Of a stretch of 64,000 nt of DNA, positions 32,345 through 40,200 are shown in pieces. Position numbers and translations under genes: made by a program. The stretch lies in NCBI RefSeq assembly GCF_001425175.1, contig NZ_LMDV01000012.1, positions 245,800 to 309,799 of the forward strand, read 5' to 3'. Each line of letters starts with the position of its first letter. Position 1 is the first letter of the stretch. Source of the DNA: Nocardioides sp. Root1257. GTDB lineage: Bacteria; Actinomycetota; Actinomycetes; Propionibacteriales; Nocardioidaceae. The notes beneath the pieces were generated by a model. That model made no database searches. It was not told the DNA's origin and worked only from the letters and a program-made list of their open reading frames with translations.

Positions 32345-33010
32345 ATGACCGTCCTCGGACAGACCACCGACCTCGCGCTGTCGGCGGCCATGCGCGAAGG
32401 CTCCCTCGCCGAGCACCAGGCGGCGGAGGACTCGTCGTTCATGTCGGAGCTGCTCGGCGGCCGGGTCAACGAGCAGGGGTACGCCGACTACCTGCTCCGC
32501 CTGCGCGTCGCCTACGACACGATGGAGCAGCTGGTCCGGGCCCACCGCGACGACGCCGGGGTGGCGGCCGTCCACGACGCGACCCTCGAGCGCCTGGCGG
32601 CGATCGACGCCGACCTCGACCACTGGGTCGGCGGGACGGGCGACCGGTCCGTCGACTCCCCCGCCGCCGACGCCTACCGCCAGCGTCTGGTGGACGCCGC
32701 CGCCGAGTGGCCGACGCTGCTGGTCGCGCACCACTACACCCGCTACCTCGGCGACCTCTCGGGCGGCCAGGCGATCGGCCGCATCCTCGACCGCACCTTC
32801 GGGCTCGACGGCGCCGGCATCGCGTTCTACGACTTCCCGGAGATCGCCAAGCCGAAGATCTACAAGGACGGCTACCGGGCCCGCCTCGACGCGCTCGACC
32901 TGACCGCCGAGGAGCAGGAGCGGGTCGTCGACGAGGTCAGGACGGCGTTCCGCCTGAACCAGGCGCTCTTCGCCGAGCTCGGCGAGCGGCTGCCGGCGTA
33001 CGCGCGCTGA
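32345..33010 (+). CDS. hmuO: Biliverdin-producing heme oxygenase
   Basis: A 221-aa enzyme that opens heme to biliverdin, CO and Fe2+, releasing iron from imported heme. The proximal heme ligand is His24 (GSLAEHQAAE). The distal helix has YLGDLSGGQAIGRILDR, the family signature, and ends with the FYDF segment. Length is normal. I start at ATG 32345, with GGGAG 6-7 nt upstream, rather than at an earlier in-frame ATG (32252) that would lie inside the operator region. It is divergent from the hmuTUV operon and probably co-regulated with it by iron or heme. Confidence 0.96.
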   Translation: MTVLGQTTDLALSAAMREGSLAEHQAAEDSSFMSELLGGRVNEQGYADYLLRLRVAYDTMEQLVRAHRDDAGVAAVHDATLERLAAIDADLDHWVGGTGDRSVDSPAADAYRQRLVDAAAEWPTLLVAHHYTRYLGDLSGGQAIGRILDRTFGLDGAGIAFYDFPEIAKPKIYKDGYRARLDALDLTAEEQERVVDEVRTAFRLNQALFAELGERLPAYAR

Positions 33011-33025
33011 CCGCCCCGGACCGCG

Positions 33026-33057
33026 CTTGACCTGGAGCGCACTCCAGGAGTGACACT
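33026..33057 (+). promoter_or_regulatory. MerR-type promoter and operator of the merR gene
   Basis: A -35-like TTGACC (33027-33032) and a -10-like GACACT (33052-33057) are separated by 19 bp, the over-long spacing used by MerR-family activators. The spacer holds the palindrome CTGGAG-CGCA-CTCCAG (33032-33047). The 19-mer CTTGACCTGGAGCGCACTC at 33026-33044 recurs exactly 400 bp downstream. Confidence 0.7.
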
Positions 33058-33062
33058 GGGGC

Positions 33063-33455
33063 GTGCCCTACTCCATCGCCGAAGCCGCTGACGCGACCGG
33101 ACTGACCCCCGACACCCTGCGCTACTACGAGCGGGACGGGCTGATGCTGCGCCCGGTCGCACGGTCCGCGACCGGCCACCGTCGCTACACCGACTCCGAC
33201 CTCGGGTGGATCGACCTGCTCAACTGCCTGCGCGGCACGGGCATGCCGATCCGCGACGTACGCCGGTACGCCGAGCTGGTCCGCCTGGGCGACGGCACCG
33301 AGCAGAGCCGCCTGGACCTGCTGCGCGCGCACCGCGTGCAGGTGCTGGCGCAGCTCGCGGAGGTGCAGGAGCACCTGGGCGCGATCGACCGGAAGATCGG
33401 CGTCTACAGCTCGAAGCTCGACGCACTTGACCTGGAGCGCACTCGAACCGCTTGA
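33063..33455 (+). CDS. MerR-family transcriptional regulator
   Basis: A 130-aa regulator starting at GTG. The winged HTH occupies residues 1-70 (YSIAEAADATGLTPDTLRYYERDGLMLRPVARSATGHRRYTDSDL). A dimerisation coiled coil follows (about 85-120). It has no Cys residues in the C-terminal effector part, so it is unlikely to be a metal sensor and fits the organic-compound type that controls aldo-keto reductases. The codons for its last residues (DALDLERTRTA) coincide with the second copy of its own operator. It lies 9 bp before the aldo-keto reductase start. Confidence 0.9.
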   Translation: MPYSIAEAADATGLTPDTLRYYERDGLMLRPVARSATGHRRYTDSDLGWIDLLNCLRGTGMPIRDVRRYAELVRLGDGTEQSRLDLLRAHRVQVLAQLAEVQEHLGAIDRKIGVYSSKLDALDLERTRTA

Positions 33456-33457
33456 GT
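33426..33457 (+). promoter_or_regulatory. Second MerR-type promoter, inside the end of merR
   Basis: CTTGACCTGGAGCGCACTC (33426-33444) is an exact repeat of the 19-mer in front of merR. TTGACC (33427-33432) and TTGAGT (33452-33457) again have a 19-bp spacer. The -10 ends 7 nt before the aldo-keto reductase ATG, so that gene could have a near-leaderless mRNA of its own. The palindrome is only half complete here (CTGGAG-CGCA-CTCGAA), since the site is constrained by coding. Confidence 0.62.
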
Positions 33458-33464
33458 GGAGCGC

Positions 33465-34469
33465 ATGACCATCCAGAAGCGCACCCTCGGCACCACCTCC
33501 TCGCTCGACGTCTCCACCCTCGGCCTCGGTTGCATGGGCATGTCCGAGTTCTACGGCAGCCCGGACGAGGCGGCCGGCCTGGAGACCATCCACCGGGCAC
33601 TCGACCTCGGCGTCACCTTCCTCGACACCGCCGACATGTACGGGCCGTTCACCAACGAGCAGCTGGTCGGCAAGGCGATCGCCGGACGCCGCGACGAGGT
33701 GCAGCTCGCCACCAAGTTCGGCAACGAACGCCGCGCCGACGGCAGCCGGGTCGGCATCAACGGCCGCCCCGAGTACGTCCGCGCGGCCTGCGACGCCTCC
33801 CTGCAGCGGCTCGGGGTCGACCACATCGACCTCTACTACCAGCACCGCGTCGACCAGACGGTCCCGATCGAGGAGACCGTCGGCGCGATGGCGGAGCTCG
33901 TCGCGGCCGGCAAGGTCCGCCACCTCGGCCTGTCGGAGGCCTCGGCGACCACGATCCGGCGGGCGCACGAGACCCACCCGATCACCGCGCTCCAGACGGA
34001 GTACTCCCTCTTCACCCGCGACCTCGAGGACGAGATCCTGCCCGTGCTGCGCGAGCTCGGGATCGGCCTGGTGCCCTACTCGCCGCTCGGCCGCGGGATC
34101 CTCACCGGCGCCATCACGTCGGAGTCCGCGATGGAGGAGGGCGACTCCCGCCGCTCGGCGTACTTCCCCCGCCTCAACGGCGAGGGGCTGCGCGCCAACC
34201 TCGAGCTGGTCGACCGGGTCCGCGCGATCGCGGACACCAAGGGCTGCACGCCGGGCCAGCTCGCGCTCGCGTGGGTGCTGGCCCAGGGCGACGACGAGCT
34301 CGGCGTCGCGCCGATCCCCGGCACCAAGCGGGTGAAGTACCTGGAGGAGAACGTCGGTGCCGCCGACGTCACCCTCACCTACGACGACCTCGCCGCACTC
34401 GACCAGGCGGTCCCCCGCGACGCCGTCGTCGGTGACCGGTACGGCGACCTGAGCAGCATCGACAGCTGA
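33465..34469 (+). CDS. Aldo/keto reductase
   Basis: A 334-aa NADPH-dependent reductase of the AKR superfamily (TIM barrel). The catalytic tetrad is visible: Asp in FLDTADMYG, Tyr in the same motif, Lys in LATKFGNE and His in LYYQHRVD. NADP-binding features near the C-terminus include PIPGTKRVKYLEEN. It resembles the YajO/PA1127-like plant-type group acting on aldehydes. I use ATG 33465, preceded by GTGGAG; a GTG at 33456 is possible. It is paired with the upstream MerR gene and probably activated by it. Confidence 0.94.
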   Translation: MTIQKRTLGTTSSLDVSTLGLGCMGMSEFYGSPDEAAGLETIHRALDLGVTFLDTADMYGPFTNEQLVGKAIAGRRDEVQLATKFGNERRADGSRVGINGRPEYVRAACDASLQRLGVDHIDLYYQHRVDQTVPIEETVGAMAELVAAGKVRHLGLSEASATTIRRAHETHPITALQTEYSLFTRDLEDEILPVLRELGIGLVPYSPLGRGILTGAITSESAMEEGDSRRSAYFPRLNGEGLRANLELVDRVRAIADTKGCTPGQLALAWVLAQGDDELGVAPIPGTKRVKYLEENVGAADVTLTYDDLAALDQAVPRDAVVGDRYGDLSSIDS

Positions 34470-34475
34470 GCCGGT

Positions 34476-34509
34476 GCGCGGTGTCCGGCCGGACTGCCGG
34501 ACACCGCGC
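34476..34509. terminator. Bidirectional hairpin terminator
   Basis: GCGCGGTGTCCGG (34476-34488) pairs perfectly with CCGGACACCGCGC (34497-34509) around an 8-nt loop. It sits between the stops of the aldo-keto reductase and the convergent ferritin-like gene. There is no clear T-run on either strand, as is common in GC-rich actinobacteria. Confidence 0.7.
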
Positions 34510-34522
34510 GCGAGCACTGCGG

Positions 34523-34966
34523 TCAGGCGCGGGTCTGCAGCGCCTTGATCTCGTCGCGAGCAGCGACGACCGCGGCGTGCTGCTGGGTCACGACCTGCCG
34601 GAAGCCGGCACTGAGGTCCTGCCCGAGCGCCTTCTCGTACTCCGACACCGCGTGGTCCTCGCCGGTCACCGCCGCCGTCAGCACGGCGGAGGCGTCGTCG
34701 CCCGTCAGGGCGTCCTTCAGCGAGATCCAGCCGCGGTGCAGGGTCCCCGCGAGGCTGCCGCTCTCGTCGACGTCCTCGCCGTAGTCGTGGCCCAGCGCGA
34801 CGATCTCGCGGTGGAAGCCGGCGCGCTGCTCCGACAGGCGCTGCAGCGTGCTGGCCCACTCCGCGTGGTCCCCGTCGCGCAGCTTGTCGGCGGCGTTGGC
34901 CAAGCCACGTTCACCGTCCTTGAGCGTCTCGACCAGTTCCTTGGCGGCGTTGTTGTCGTCCGACAC
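34523..34966 (-). CDS. PA2169/DUF2383-type four-helix-bundle protein
   Basis: A 147-aa all-helical protein of the DUF2383/PA2169 family, which shares a ferritin-like fold. The beginning, AAKELVETLKDGERGLANAADKL, and the segment LHRGWISLKDALTG are characteristic. Members have several Glu and His residues that may bind metal (here Glu55, His60, His98-type positions are present), but activity is unproven and stress protection is only assumed. It starts at GTG 34966, with GAGGAG 6-7 nt upstream; the longer in-frame reading begins in non-coding sequence. Confidence 0.78.
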   Translation of the reverse strand: MSDDNNAAKELVETLKDGERGLANAADKLRDGDHAEWASTLQRLSEQRAGFHREIVALGHDYGEDVDESGSLAGTLHRGWISLKDALTGDDASAVLTAAVTGEDHAVSEYEKALGQDLSAGFRQVVTQQHAAVVAARDEIKALQTRA

Positions 34967-35033
34967 GTTCACTCCTCTGTGCGATGGGTGGTGATCCGGC
35001 GGTACCCGACCGACCCGATCTGACTCCCCGTAC

Positions 35034-35462
35034 TCACTCGAGGCGCGCACGCAGCCCCTGCCGGCAGCCCGCCATCATCCGGTCGTGGTTCCAGCGCAGC
35101 ACCGGACCCGCGACGGACGACAGCACCCCCAGCCACCCCGGCACCCTGACCTCCTGCGCGAAGTCGAGCCGGGTGCCGCCGTCGACCGGGCTGAGGTCGA
35201 AGCGCACCGTCCCGACCAGGTGGCCGGAGACGCCCACCTCGAGCACCCCCGGCGAGCGGTTCACGGCGTGCAGGACCAGGTCGAGCGTGTACGGCAGGGT
35301 CGAGCGGCAGAGCACCCGCGCGTCGTCCGGGCCGAGGGAGGCGACGGCGACGACCTGCGGCCACCACGCGGGGTAGTGCTCGAGGTCGACGAGGAGGTCG
35401 TGGACGGCGGCCGGGGGCGCCGCGACCTCCCAGCCGTCCCGGAAGGCGAAGGTGGGGCTCAC
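35034..35462 (-). CDS. SRPBCC-family (START-like) protein
   Basis: A 142-aa protein of the SRPBCC/polyketide-cyclase-like fold that forms a hydrophobic ligand pocket. Landmarks are WEVAAPPAAVHDLLVDLEHYPAWWPQV near the start and GTRLDFAQEVRVPGW in the middle, with the C-terminal helix NHDRMMAGCRQGLRARL. No catalytic residue can be assigned. It starts at GTG 35462, 18 bp from the divergent phosphohexomutase gene. Confidence 0.82.
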   Translation of the reverse strand: MSPTFAFRDGWEVAAPPAAVHDLLVDLEHYPAWWPQVVAVASLGPDDARVLCRSTLPYTLDLVLHAVNRSPGVLEVGVSGHLVGTVRFDLSPVDGGTRLDFAQEVRVPGWLGVLSSVAGPVLRWNHDRMMAGCRQGLRARLE

Positions 35463-35480
35463 CCTCGTATCGTGCCCTCC

Positions 35481-37118
35481 ATGAGCGACCTCCTCGCCGC
35501 CGCCCGTGCCTGGGCAGCCGACGACCCCGACCCCCAGACCCGCGCCGAGCTCGAGTCGGCGATCGCCGCGGTCGAGGCCGGCGGCGACACCGCCGACCTG
35601 GCGGACCGCTTCGACGGGACGCTGGAGTTCGGTACGGCGGGCCTGCGCGGCGAGCTCGGCGCCGGCCCGAACCGGATGAACCGCGTCGTCGTCACCCGCG
35701 CCGCGGCCGGCCTCGCCTCCTACCTGGTCGACACCGGTCACCGGGGCGGCTCGGTCGTCATCGGCTACGACGCGCGCCACAACTCCGACGTCTTCGCCCG
35801 CGACACCGCCGAGGTGATGACGGGCGCCGGGTTCACGGCGTACGTGCTGCCGCGACCGCTGCCGACCCCGATCCTCGCGTTCGCGATCCGCGAGCTCGGC
35901 TGCGCGGCCGGCGTGATGGTCACGGCCAGCCACAACCCGCCGCGCGACAACGGCTACAAGGTCTACCTCGGCGACGGCAGCCAGATCGTGCCGCCGTCGG
36001 ACACCGAGATCGCGGACCGGATCGCCGCCGTCGGCGCGATGGCCGACGTCCCGCGCGGACGGCCGGGCACGGTGCTCGAGGAGGAGATCGTCGACAGCTA
36101 TCTCGACACGGTCGCCGGGCTCGTCGAGGACGGTCCGCGCGACCTGGAGATCGTCTACACCCCGCTGCACGGCGTGGGCGGCGTCCCCGTCGAGCGCGTC
36201 CTCGAGGCCGCCGGCTTCGACGCGCCGTCGGTCGTCGAGCAGCAGGAGCAGCCGGACCCGGACTTCCCGACCGTCGCGTTCCCCAACCCCGAGGAGCCGG
36301 GCGCGATGGACCTGGCGATGGCCCTGGCCGAGCGCAACGGCGCCGACCTGGTGGTCGCCAACGACCCCGACGCCGACCGGTGCGCGGCCGCGGTCCCGGG
36401 CCCGCACGGCTGGCGGATGCTGCGCGGCGACGAGGTCGGGGCGCTGCTGGCGCACGCGCTGATCCAGAAGGGCAAGCAGGGCACCTACGCCTGCAGCATC
36501 GTGTCCTCCAGCCTGCTCGGGAAGCTCGCTGCCGCGGCGGGCCAGCCGTACGCGGAGACGCTGACCGGCTTCAAGTGGATCAGCAAGGTCGACGACCTGG
36601 CCTTCGGCTACGAGGAGGCCCTGGGCTACTGCGTCGACCCGGAGAACGTGAAGGACAAGGACGGCGTGTCCGCGCTGCTCCTGCTCTGCGAGCTCGCCGC
36701 CGAGGCCAAGGCCGCCGGCCGCGGCCTGGTCGACCTCCTCGACGACATCGCGCTGGCCCACGGCCTGCACGCCACCGACCAGCTGTCCGCGCGCGTCACC
36801 GACCTCGCCGAGATCGGCGCCGCGATGGCGCGGCTGCGCGCCACTCCCCCGACCGAGCTCGGCGGCCTGGCCGTCGAGGCGGTCGACGACCTCGACCTCG
36901 GGAGCCCGGACCTGCCGCCGACCGACGGGCTGCGCTACCACCTCGCGGACGGCGCCCGCGTGATCGTGCGCCCGAGCGGCACGGAGCCCAAGATCAAGTG
37001 CTACCTGGAGGTCGTCGTGCCCGTGGACCCGGCGGACGGGGTCGACGCCGCCCGGATCGCCGCCGTCGGGCGCCTCGACGCGCTCCGCAACGGCATCAAG
37101 GCCGCGGCGGGCATCTGA
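35481..37118 (+). CDS. Phosphohexomutase (phosphoglucomutase/phosphomannomutase)
   Basis: A 545-aa enzyme that moves phosphate between C1 and C6 (or C5 for pentoses) of sugar phosphates. The phosphoserine loop is VTASHNPPRDNGYK with Ser150; the Mg2+ loop is NDPDADRCA; the sugar-binding loop lies around GFKWISK and EEALGYCV; the phosphate loop is RPSGTEPKIKCY. Its size matches the PgcA/PGM2-like subgroup, some of which act as phosphopentomutases, which would suit the deoC and pnp genes near it. TATCGT sits 7 nt before the ATG with no Shine-Dalgarno sequence (leaderless pattern). Confidence 0.93.
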   Translation: MSDLLAAARAWAADDPDPQTRAELESAIAAVEAGGDTADLADRFDGTLEFGTAGLRGELGAGPNRMNRVVVTRAAAGLASYLVDTGHRGGSVVIGYDARHNSDVFARDTAEVMTGAGFTAYVLPRPLPTPILAFAIRELGCAAGVMVTASHNPPRDNGYKVYLGDGSQIVPPSDTEIADRIAAVGAMADVPRGRPGTVLEEEIVDSYLDTVAGLVEDGPRDLEIVYTPLHGVGGVPVERVLEAAGFDAPSVVEQQEQPDPDFPTVAFPNPEEPGAMDLAMALAERNGADLVVANDPDADRCAAAVPGPHGWRMLRGDEVGALLAHALIQKGKQGTYACSIVSSSLLGKLAAAAGQPYAETLTGFKWISKVDDLAFGYEEALGYCVDPENVKDKDGVSALLLLCELAAEAKAAGRGLVDLLDDIALAHGLHATDQLSARVTDLAEIGAAMARLRATPPTELGGLAVEAVDDLDLGSPDLPPTDGLRYHLADGARVIVRPSGTEPKIKCYLEVVVPVDPADGVDAARIAAVGRLDALRNGIKAAAGI

Positions 37119-37124
37119 GGACCC

Positions 37125-37748
37125 TCAGTCGACGACGAGCCAGACCAGGAACGCCAGCACCAGCACCACGCAGCCCCCGAGCTCGGGCCACGCCCAGGAG
37201 CGGCGTACGTCGGCGGCGAGGGCCTGCTGCTCCGGCGAGCCCTTGCGGATGCCCAGGCGGTCCCGGGCGTCCTGCGCGAGGAACGCGATCCGGGCCTCGA
37301 CGAACGCCTGGTGGTCGTTGGTCGCCGACGGCGCCGAGCTGGTCGGGCCGCGGCCGTCGCGGGCCTTGGACTTGATCGTCTGCCGCACCGTGTAGCCGAT
37401 GACCGGGGAGACGTAGCGGTGCTCGCCCGCCTTCGCGACGAGCACCTGGGTGACGACGACCGAGTCGATCGCCGCGAGCGGGACCCGCTGGGTGCTGAAC
37501 ATGCCACGCAGCACCAGGTCGCGCGACGTCACCCACAGGGCGGGGCGCAGCAGCGCGGCCCAGATCAGCAGACCGGCGAGGACCGCCACGATCGCGACGC
37601 CGAGCGGCGTACCGGTCTCGCCGGCGATCAGCGCGAGAACCAGGATCACCGCGGCCGTCGCGAGGCCGACGATCCCGCTGATCCGCCCGCTCGTCGGCGC
37701 GAACCGCTCGACGACGGCCTCGTCAGGGGCGGGGACTGGGTAGGTCAC
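37125..37748 (-). CDS. PH-domain membrane protein
   Basis: A 207-aa protein with two hydrophobic helices at about residues 22-68 and a third at the C-terminus (GGCVVLVLAFLVWLVV). Between them lies a bPH-like region (LWVTSRDLVLRGMFSTQRVPLAAIDSVVVTQVLVAKAGEHRYVSP). The function is unknown; actinobacterial proteins of this type are small membrane PH proteins. It starts at GTG 37748 with TAGGGT 7 nt upstream, and its -10 overlaps that of deoC. Confidence 0.78.
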   Translation of the reverse strand: MTYPVPAPDEAVVERFAPTSGRISGIVGLATAAVILVLALIAGETGTPLGVAIVAVLAGLLIWAALLRPALWVTSRDLVLRGMFSTQRVPLAAIDSVVVTQVLVAKAGEHRYVSPVIGYTVRQTIKSKARDGRGPTSSAPSATNDHQAFVEARIAFLAQDARDRLGIRKGSPEQQALAADVRRSWAWPELGGCVVLVLAFLVWLVVD

Positions 37749-37755
37749 GGCGCCA

Positions 37756-37765
37756 ACCCTATGCT
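37756..37765. promoter_or_regulatory. Overlapping divergent -10 boxes (PH protein / deoC)
   Basis: On the minus strand TAGGGT occupies 37756-37761, 7 nt before the PH-protein GTG. On the plus strand TATGCT occupies 37760-37765, 6 nt before the deoC GTG. The two hexamers share two bases, so RNA polymerase could serve only one gene at a time. Confidence 0.5.
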
Positions 37766-37771
37766 GGGTCG

Positions 37772-38746
37772 GTGACCGCCACTTCCACCGTCCTCGGCCC
37801 CGGGCTCGACGACGTGACCAAGTCAGAGGCGTCGCTCCGACGGTTCCTCCACGGCCTCCCCGGCGTCGACCAGGTCGGCGCCGAGGCCCGAGCCGCCGGT
37901 CTCGGCACCCGCTCCATCAAGACCACCGCCAAGGAGTTCGCGCTCGACCTCGCGATCCGGATGGTCGACCTCACGACGCTCGAGGGCCAGGACACCCCCG
38001 GCAAGGTCCGCGCGCTGGCGTCGAAGGCGATGCGCCCCGACCCCGCCGACCCGACCTGCCCCGCCGTCGCCGCGGTCTGCGTCTACCCCGACATGGTCGC
38101 GACCGTGAAGGAGACGCTGGGCAGCTCCGGCGTCCACGTCGCCGCTGTCGCCACGGCGTTCCCGAGCGGCCGGGCCGCGCTCGACATCAAGCTCGCCGAC
38201 ACCGCGGACGCGGTCGAGGCGGGTGCCGACGAGATCGACATGGTGATCGACCGCGGGGCGTTCCTCGCCGGTCGCTACCAGCAGGTCTTCGACGAGATCG
38301 TCGCGACCAAGGCCGCCTGCGCCCGGCCCGGCGGCACCGACGCGCACCTCAAGGTCATCTTCGAGACCGGCGAGCTGCAGACCTACGACAACGTACGCCG
38401 CGCGAGCTGGCTCGCCATGCTGGCCGGAGCCGACTTCATCAAGACCTCCACCGGCAAGGTGCAGCCCGCGGCGACGCTGCCGGTCACGATGATCATGGTC
38501 GAGGCGGTCCGCGACTTCCGCGAGCTGACCGGCCGGATGATCGGCGTGAAGCCCGCCGGCGGCATCCGCACCAGCAAGGACGCCATCAAGTACCTCGTGA
38601 TGGTCAACGAGGTGGCCGGTCCCGACTGGCTCGACCCCGACTGGTTCCGCTTCGGCGCCTCGACGCTGCTCAACGACCTGCTGATGCAGCGCACCAAGAT
38701 GACGACCGGCCGCTACTCCGGTCCCGACTACTTCACGTTGGACTGA
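37772..38746 (+). CDS. deoC: Deoxyribose-phosphate aldolase
   Basis: A 324-aa class I aldolase that cleaves 2-deoxyribose-5-phosphate to glyceraldehyde-3-phosphate and acetaldehyde. The Schiff-base lysine is in GADFIKTSTGK, the second catalytic lysine in GVKPAGGIRTSKDA, and the family opening is VDLTTLEGQDTPGKV. It is longer than the Escherichia coli enzyme, typical of the actinobacterial/eukaryotic type. It starts at GTG with TATGCT 6 nt before. The aldehyde dehydrogenase that follows 5 bp later could oxidise the acetaldehyde. Confidence 0.95.
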   Translation: MTATSTVLGPGLDDVTKSEASLRRFLHGLPGVDQVGAEARAAGLGTRSIKTTAKEFALDLAIRMVDLTTLEGQDTPGKVRALASKAMRPDPADPTCPAVAAVCVYPDMVATVKETLGSSGVHVAAVATAFPSGRAALDIKLADTADAVEAGADEIDMVIDRGAFLAGRYQQVFDEIVATKAACARPGGTDAHLKVIFETGELQTYDNVRRASWLAMLAGADFIKTSTGKVQPAATLPVTMIMVEAVRDFRELTGRMIGVKPAGGIRTSKDAIKYLVMVNEVAGPDWLDPDWFRFGASTLLNDLLMQRTKMTTGRYSGPDYFTLD

Positions 38747-38751
38747 TCGAC

Positions 38752-40200
38752 ATGGCTCCCCAGAACACCAAGAACCCGTTCGAGTACGCCCCGGCCCCCG
38801 AGTCGCGCAGCATCGTCGACATCAAGCCGTCGTACGGCCTGTTCATCAACGGCGAGTTCGTCGACGGCCACGGCAAGTCGTTCAAGACGATCAGCCCCTC
38901 GACGGAGGAGGTCCTCGCCGAGGTCGCCGAGGCCGACGAGGCCGACGTCGACGCCGCCGTCAAGGCCGCGCGCAAGGCCTACGACAAGGTCTGGTCGAAG
39001 ATGCCCGGGCGCGAGCGCGCCAAGTACCTCTACCGGATCGCCCGGATCATCCAGGAGCGCAGCCGCGAGCTCGCCGTCCTGGAGTCGATCGACAACGGCA
39101 AGCCGATCAAGGAGTCGCGCGACGTCGACGTCCCGATCGTCGCCGCCCACTTCTTCTACTACGCCGGCTGGGCCGACAAGCTGGAGTACGCCGGCCGCGG
39201 CAACGACCCGCAGCCGCTCGGCGTCGCGGGCCAGATCATCCCGTGGAACTTCCCGCTGCTCATGCTGGCCTGGAAGATCGCCCCCGCGCTGGCGTGCGGC
39301 AACACCGTCGTGCTGAAGCCGGCGGAGACGACCCCGCTGACCGCGCTGCTCTTCGCGGAGATCTGCCAGCAGGCCGAGCTGCCGCCGGGCGTCGTCAACA
39401 TCATCACCGGTGCCGGCGGCACCGGGCAGGCGCTGGTCGGCCACCCGGGCATCGACAAGGTCGCCTTCACCGGCTCCACCGACGTCGGCAAGGCGATCGC
39501 CCGCACGGTCGCGGGCACCGACAAGAAGGTGACCCTCGAGCTCGGTGGCAAGGCCGCCAACATCGTCTTCGACGACGCCCCGCTCGACCAGGCCGTCGAG
39601 GGCATCGTCACGGGCATCTTCTTCAACCAGGGCCACGTCTGCTGCGCCGGGTCGCGGCTGCTGGTCCAGGAGTCGATCGCCGACGAGCTGCTCGCCAAGC
39701 TCAAGCGCCGGATGTCGACGCTGCGCATCGGTGACCCGCTCGACAAGAACACCGACATCGGCGCCATCAACTCCGCCGAGCAGCTGGCCCGCATCCGCGA
39801 GCTCTCCGACATCGGCGAGGCCGAGGGTGCCGGGCGCTGGTCGCCGCCGTGCGACCTGCCGGCGCACGGCTTCTGGTTCCCGCCGACGCTCTTCACCGAC
39901 GTCACCCAGGCGCACCGGATCGCCCGCGAGGAGATCTTCGGGCCGGTGCTCTCCGTGCTGACCTTCCGCACGCCGTCCGAGGCGGTCGAGAAGGCCAACA
40001 ACACGCCGTACGGGCTGTCGGCCGGGGTGTGGACGGAGAAGGGTTCGCTGATCCTGCACATGGCCAACCAGCTGCGCGCCGGCGTGGTCTGGGCCAACAC
40101 GTTCAACAAGTTCGACCCGACCAGCCCGTTCGGCGGGTTCAAGGAGTCGGGCTACGGCCGCGAGGGCGGCCGCCACGGTCTGGAGGCGTATCTCAAGTGA
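38752..40200 (+). CDS. Aldehyde dehydrogenase
   Basis: A 482-aa NAD(P)+-dependent aldehyde dehydrogenase. It has the cofactor-fold segment IPWNFPLLMLAWKIAPALACGNTVVLKPAE, the general base in LELGGKAANIVF and the catalytic Cys in FFNQGHVCCAGSRLL, with the C-terminal signature EEIFGPVLSVLTF. Five bp after deoC, it likely oxidises the acetaldehyde released from deoxyribose-5-phosphate to acetate. It overlaps the next gene by GTGA, so the two are translationally coupled. Confidence 0.95.
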   Translation: MAPQNTKNPFEYAPAPESRSIVDIKPSYGLFINGEFVDGHGKSFKTISPSTEEVLAEVAEADEADVDAAVKAARKAYDKVWSKMPGRERAKYLYRIARIIQERSRELAVLESIDNGKPIKESRDVDVPIVAAHFFYYAGWADKLEYAGRGNDPQPLGVAGQIIPWNFPLLMLAWKIAPALACGNTVVLKPAETTPLTALLFAEICQQAELPPGVVNIITGAGGTGQALVGHPGIDKVAFTGSTDVGKAIARTVAGTDKKVTLELGGKAANIVFDDAPLDQAVEGIVTGIFFNQGHVCCAGSRLLVQESIADELLAKLKRRMSTLRIGDPLDKNTDIGAINSAEQLARIRELSDIGEAEGAGRWSPPCDLPAHGFWFPPTLFTDVTQAHRIAREEIFGPVLSVLTFRTPSEAVEKANNTPYGLSAGVWTEKGSLILHMANQLRAGVVWANTFNKFDPTSPFGGFKESGYGREGGRHGLEAYLK

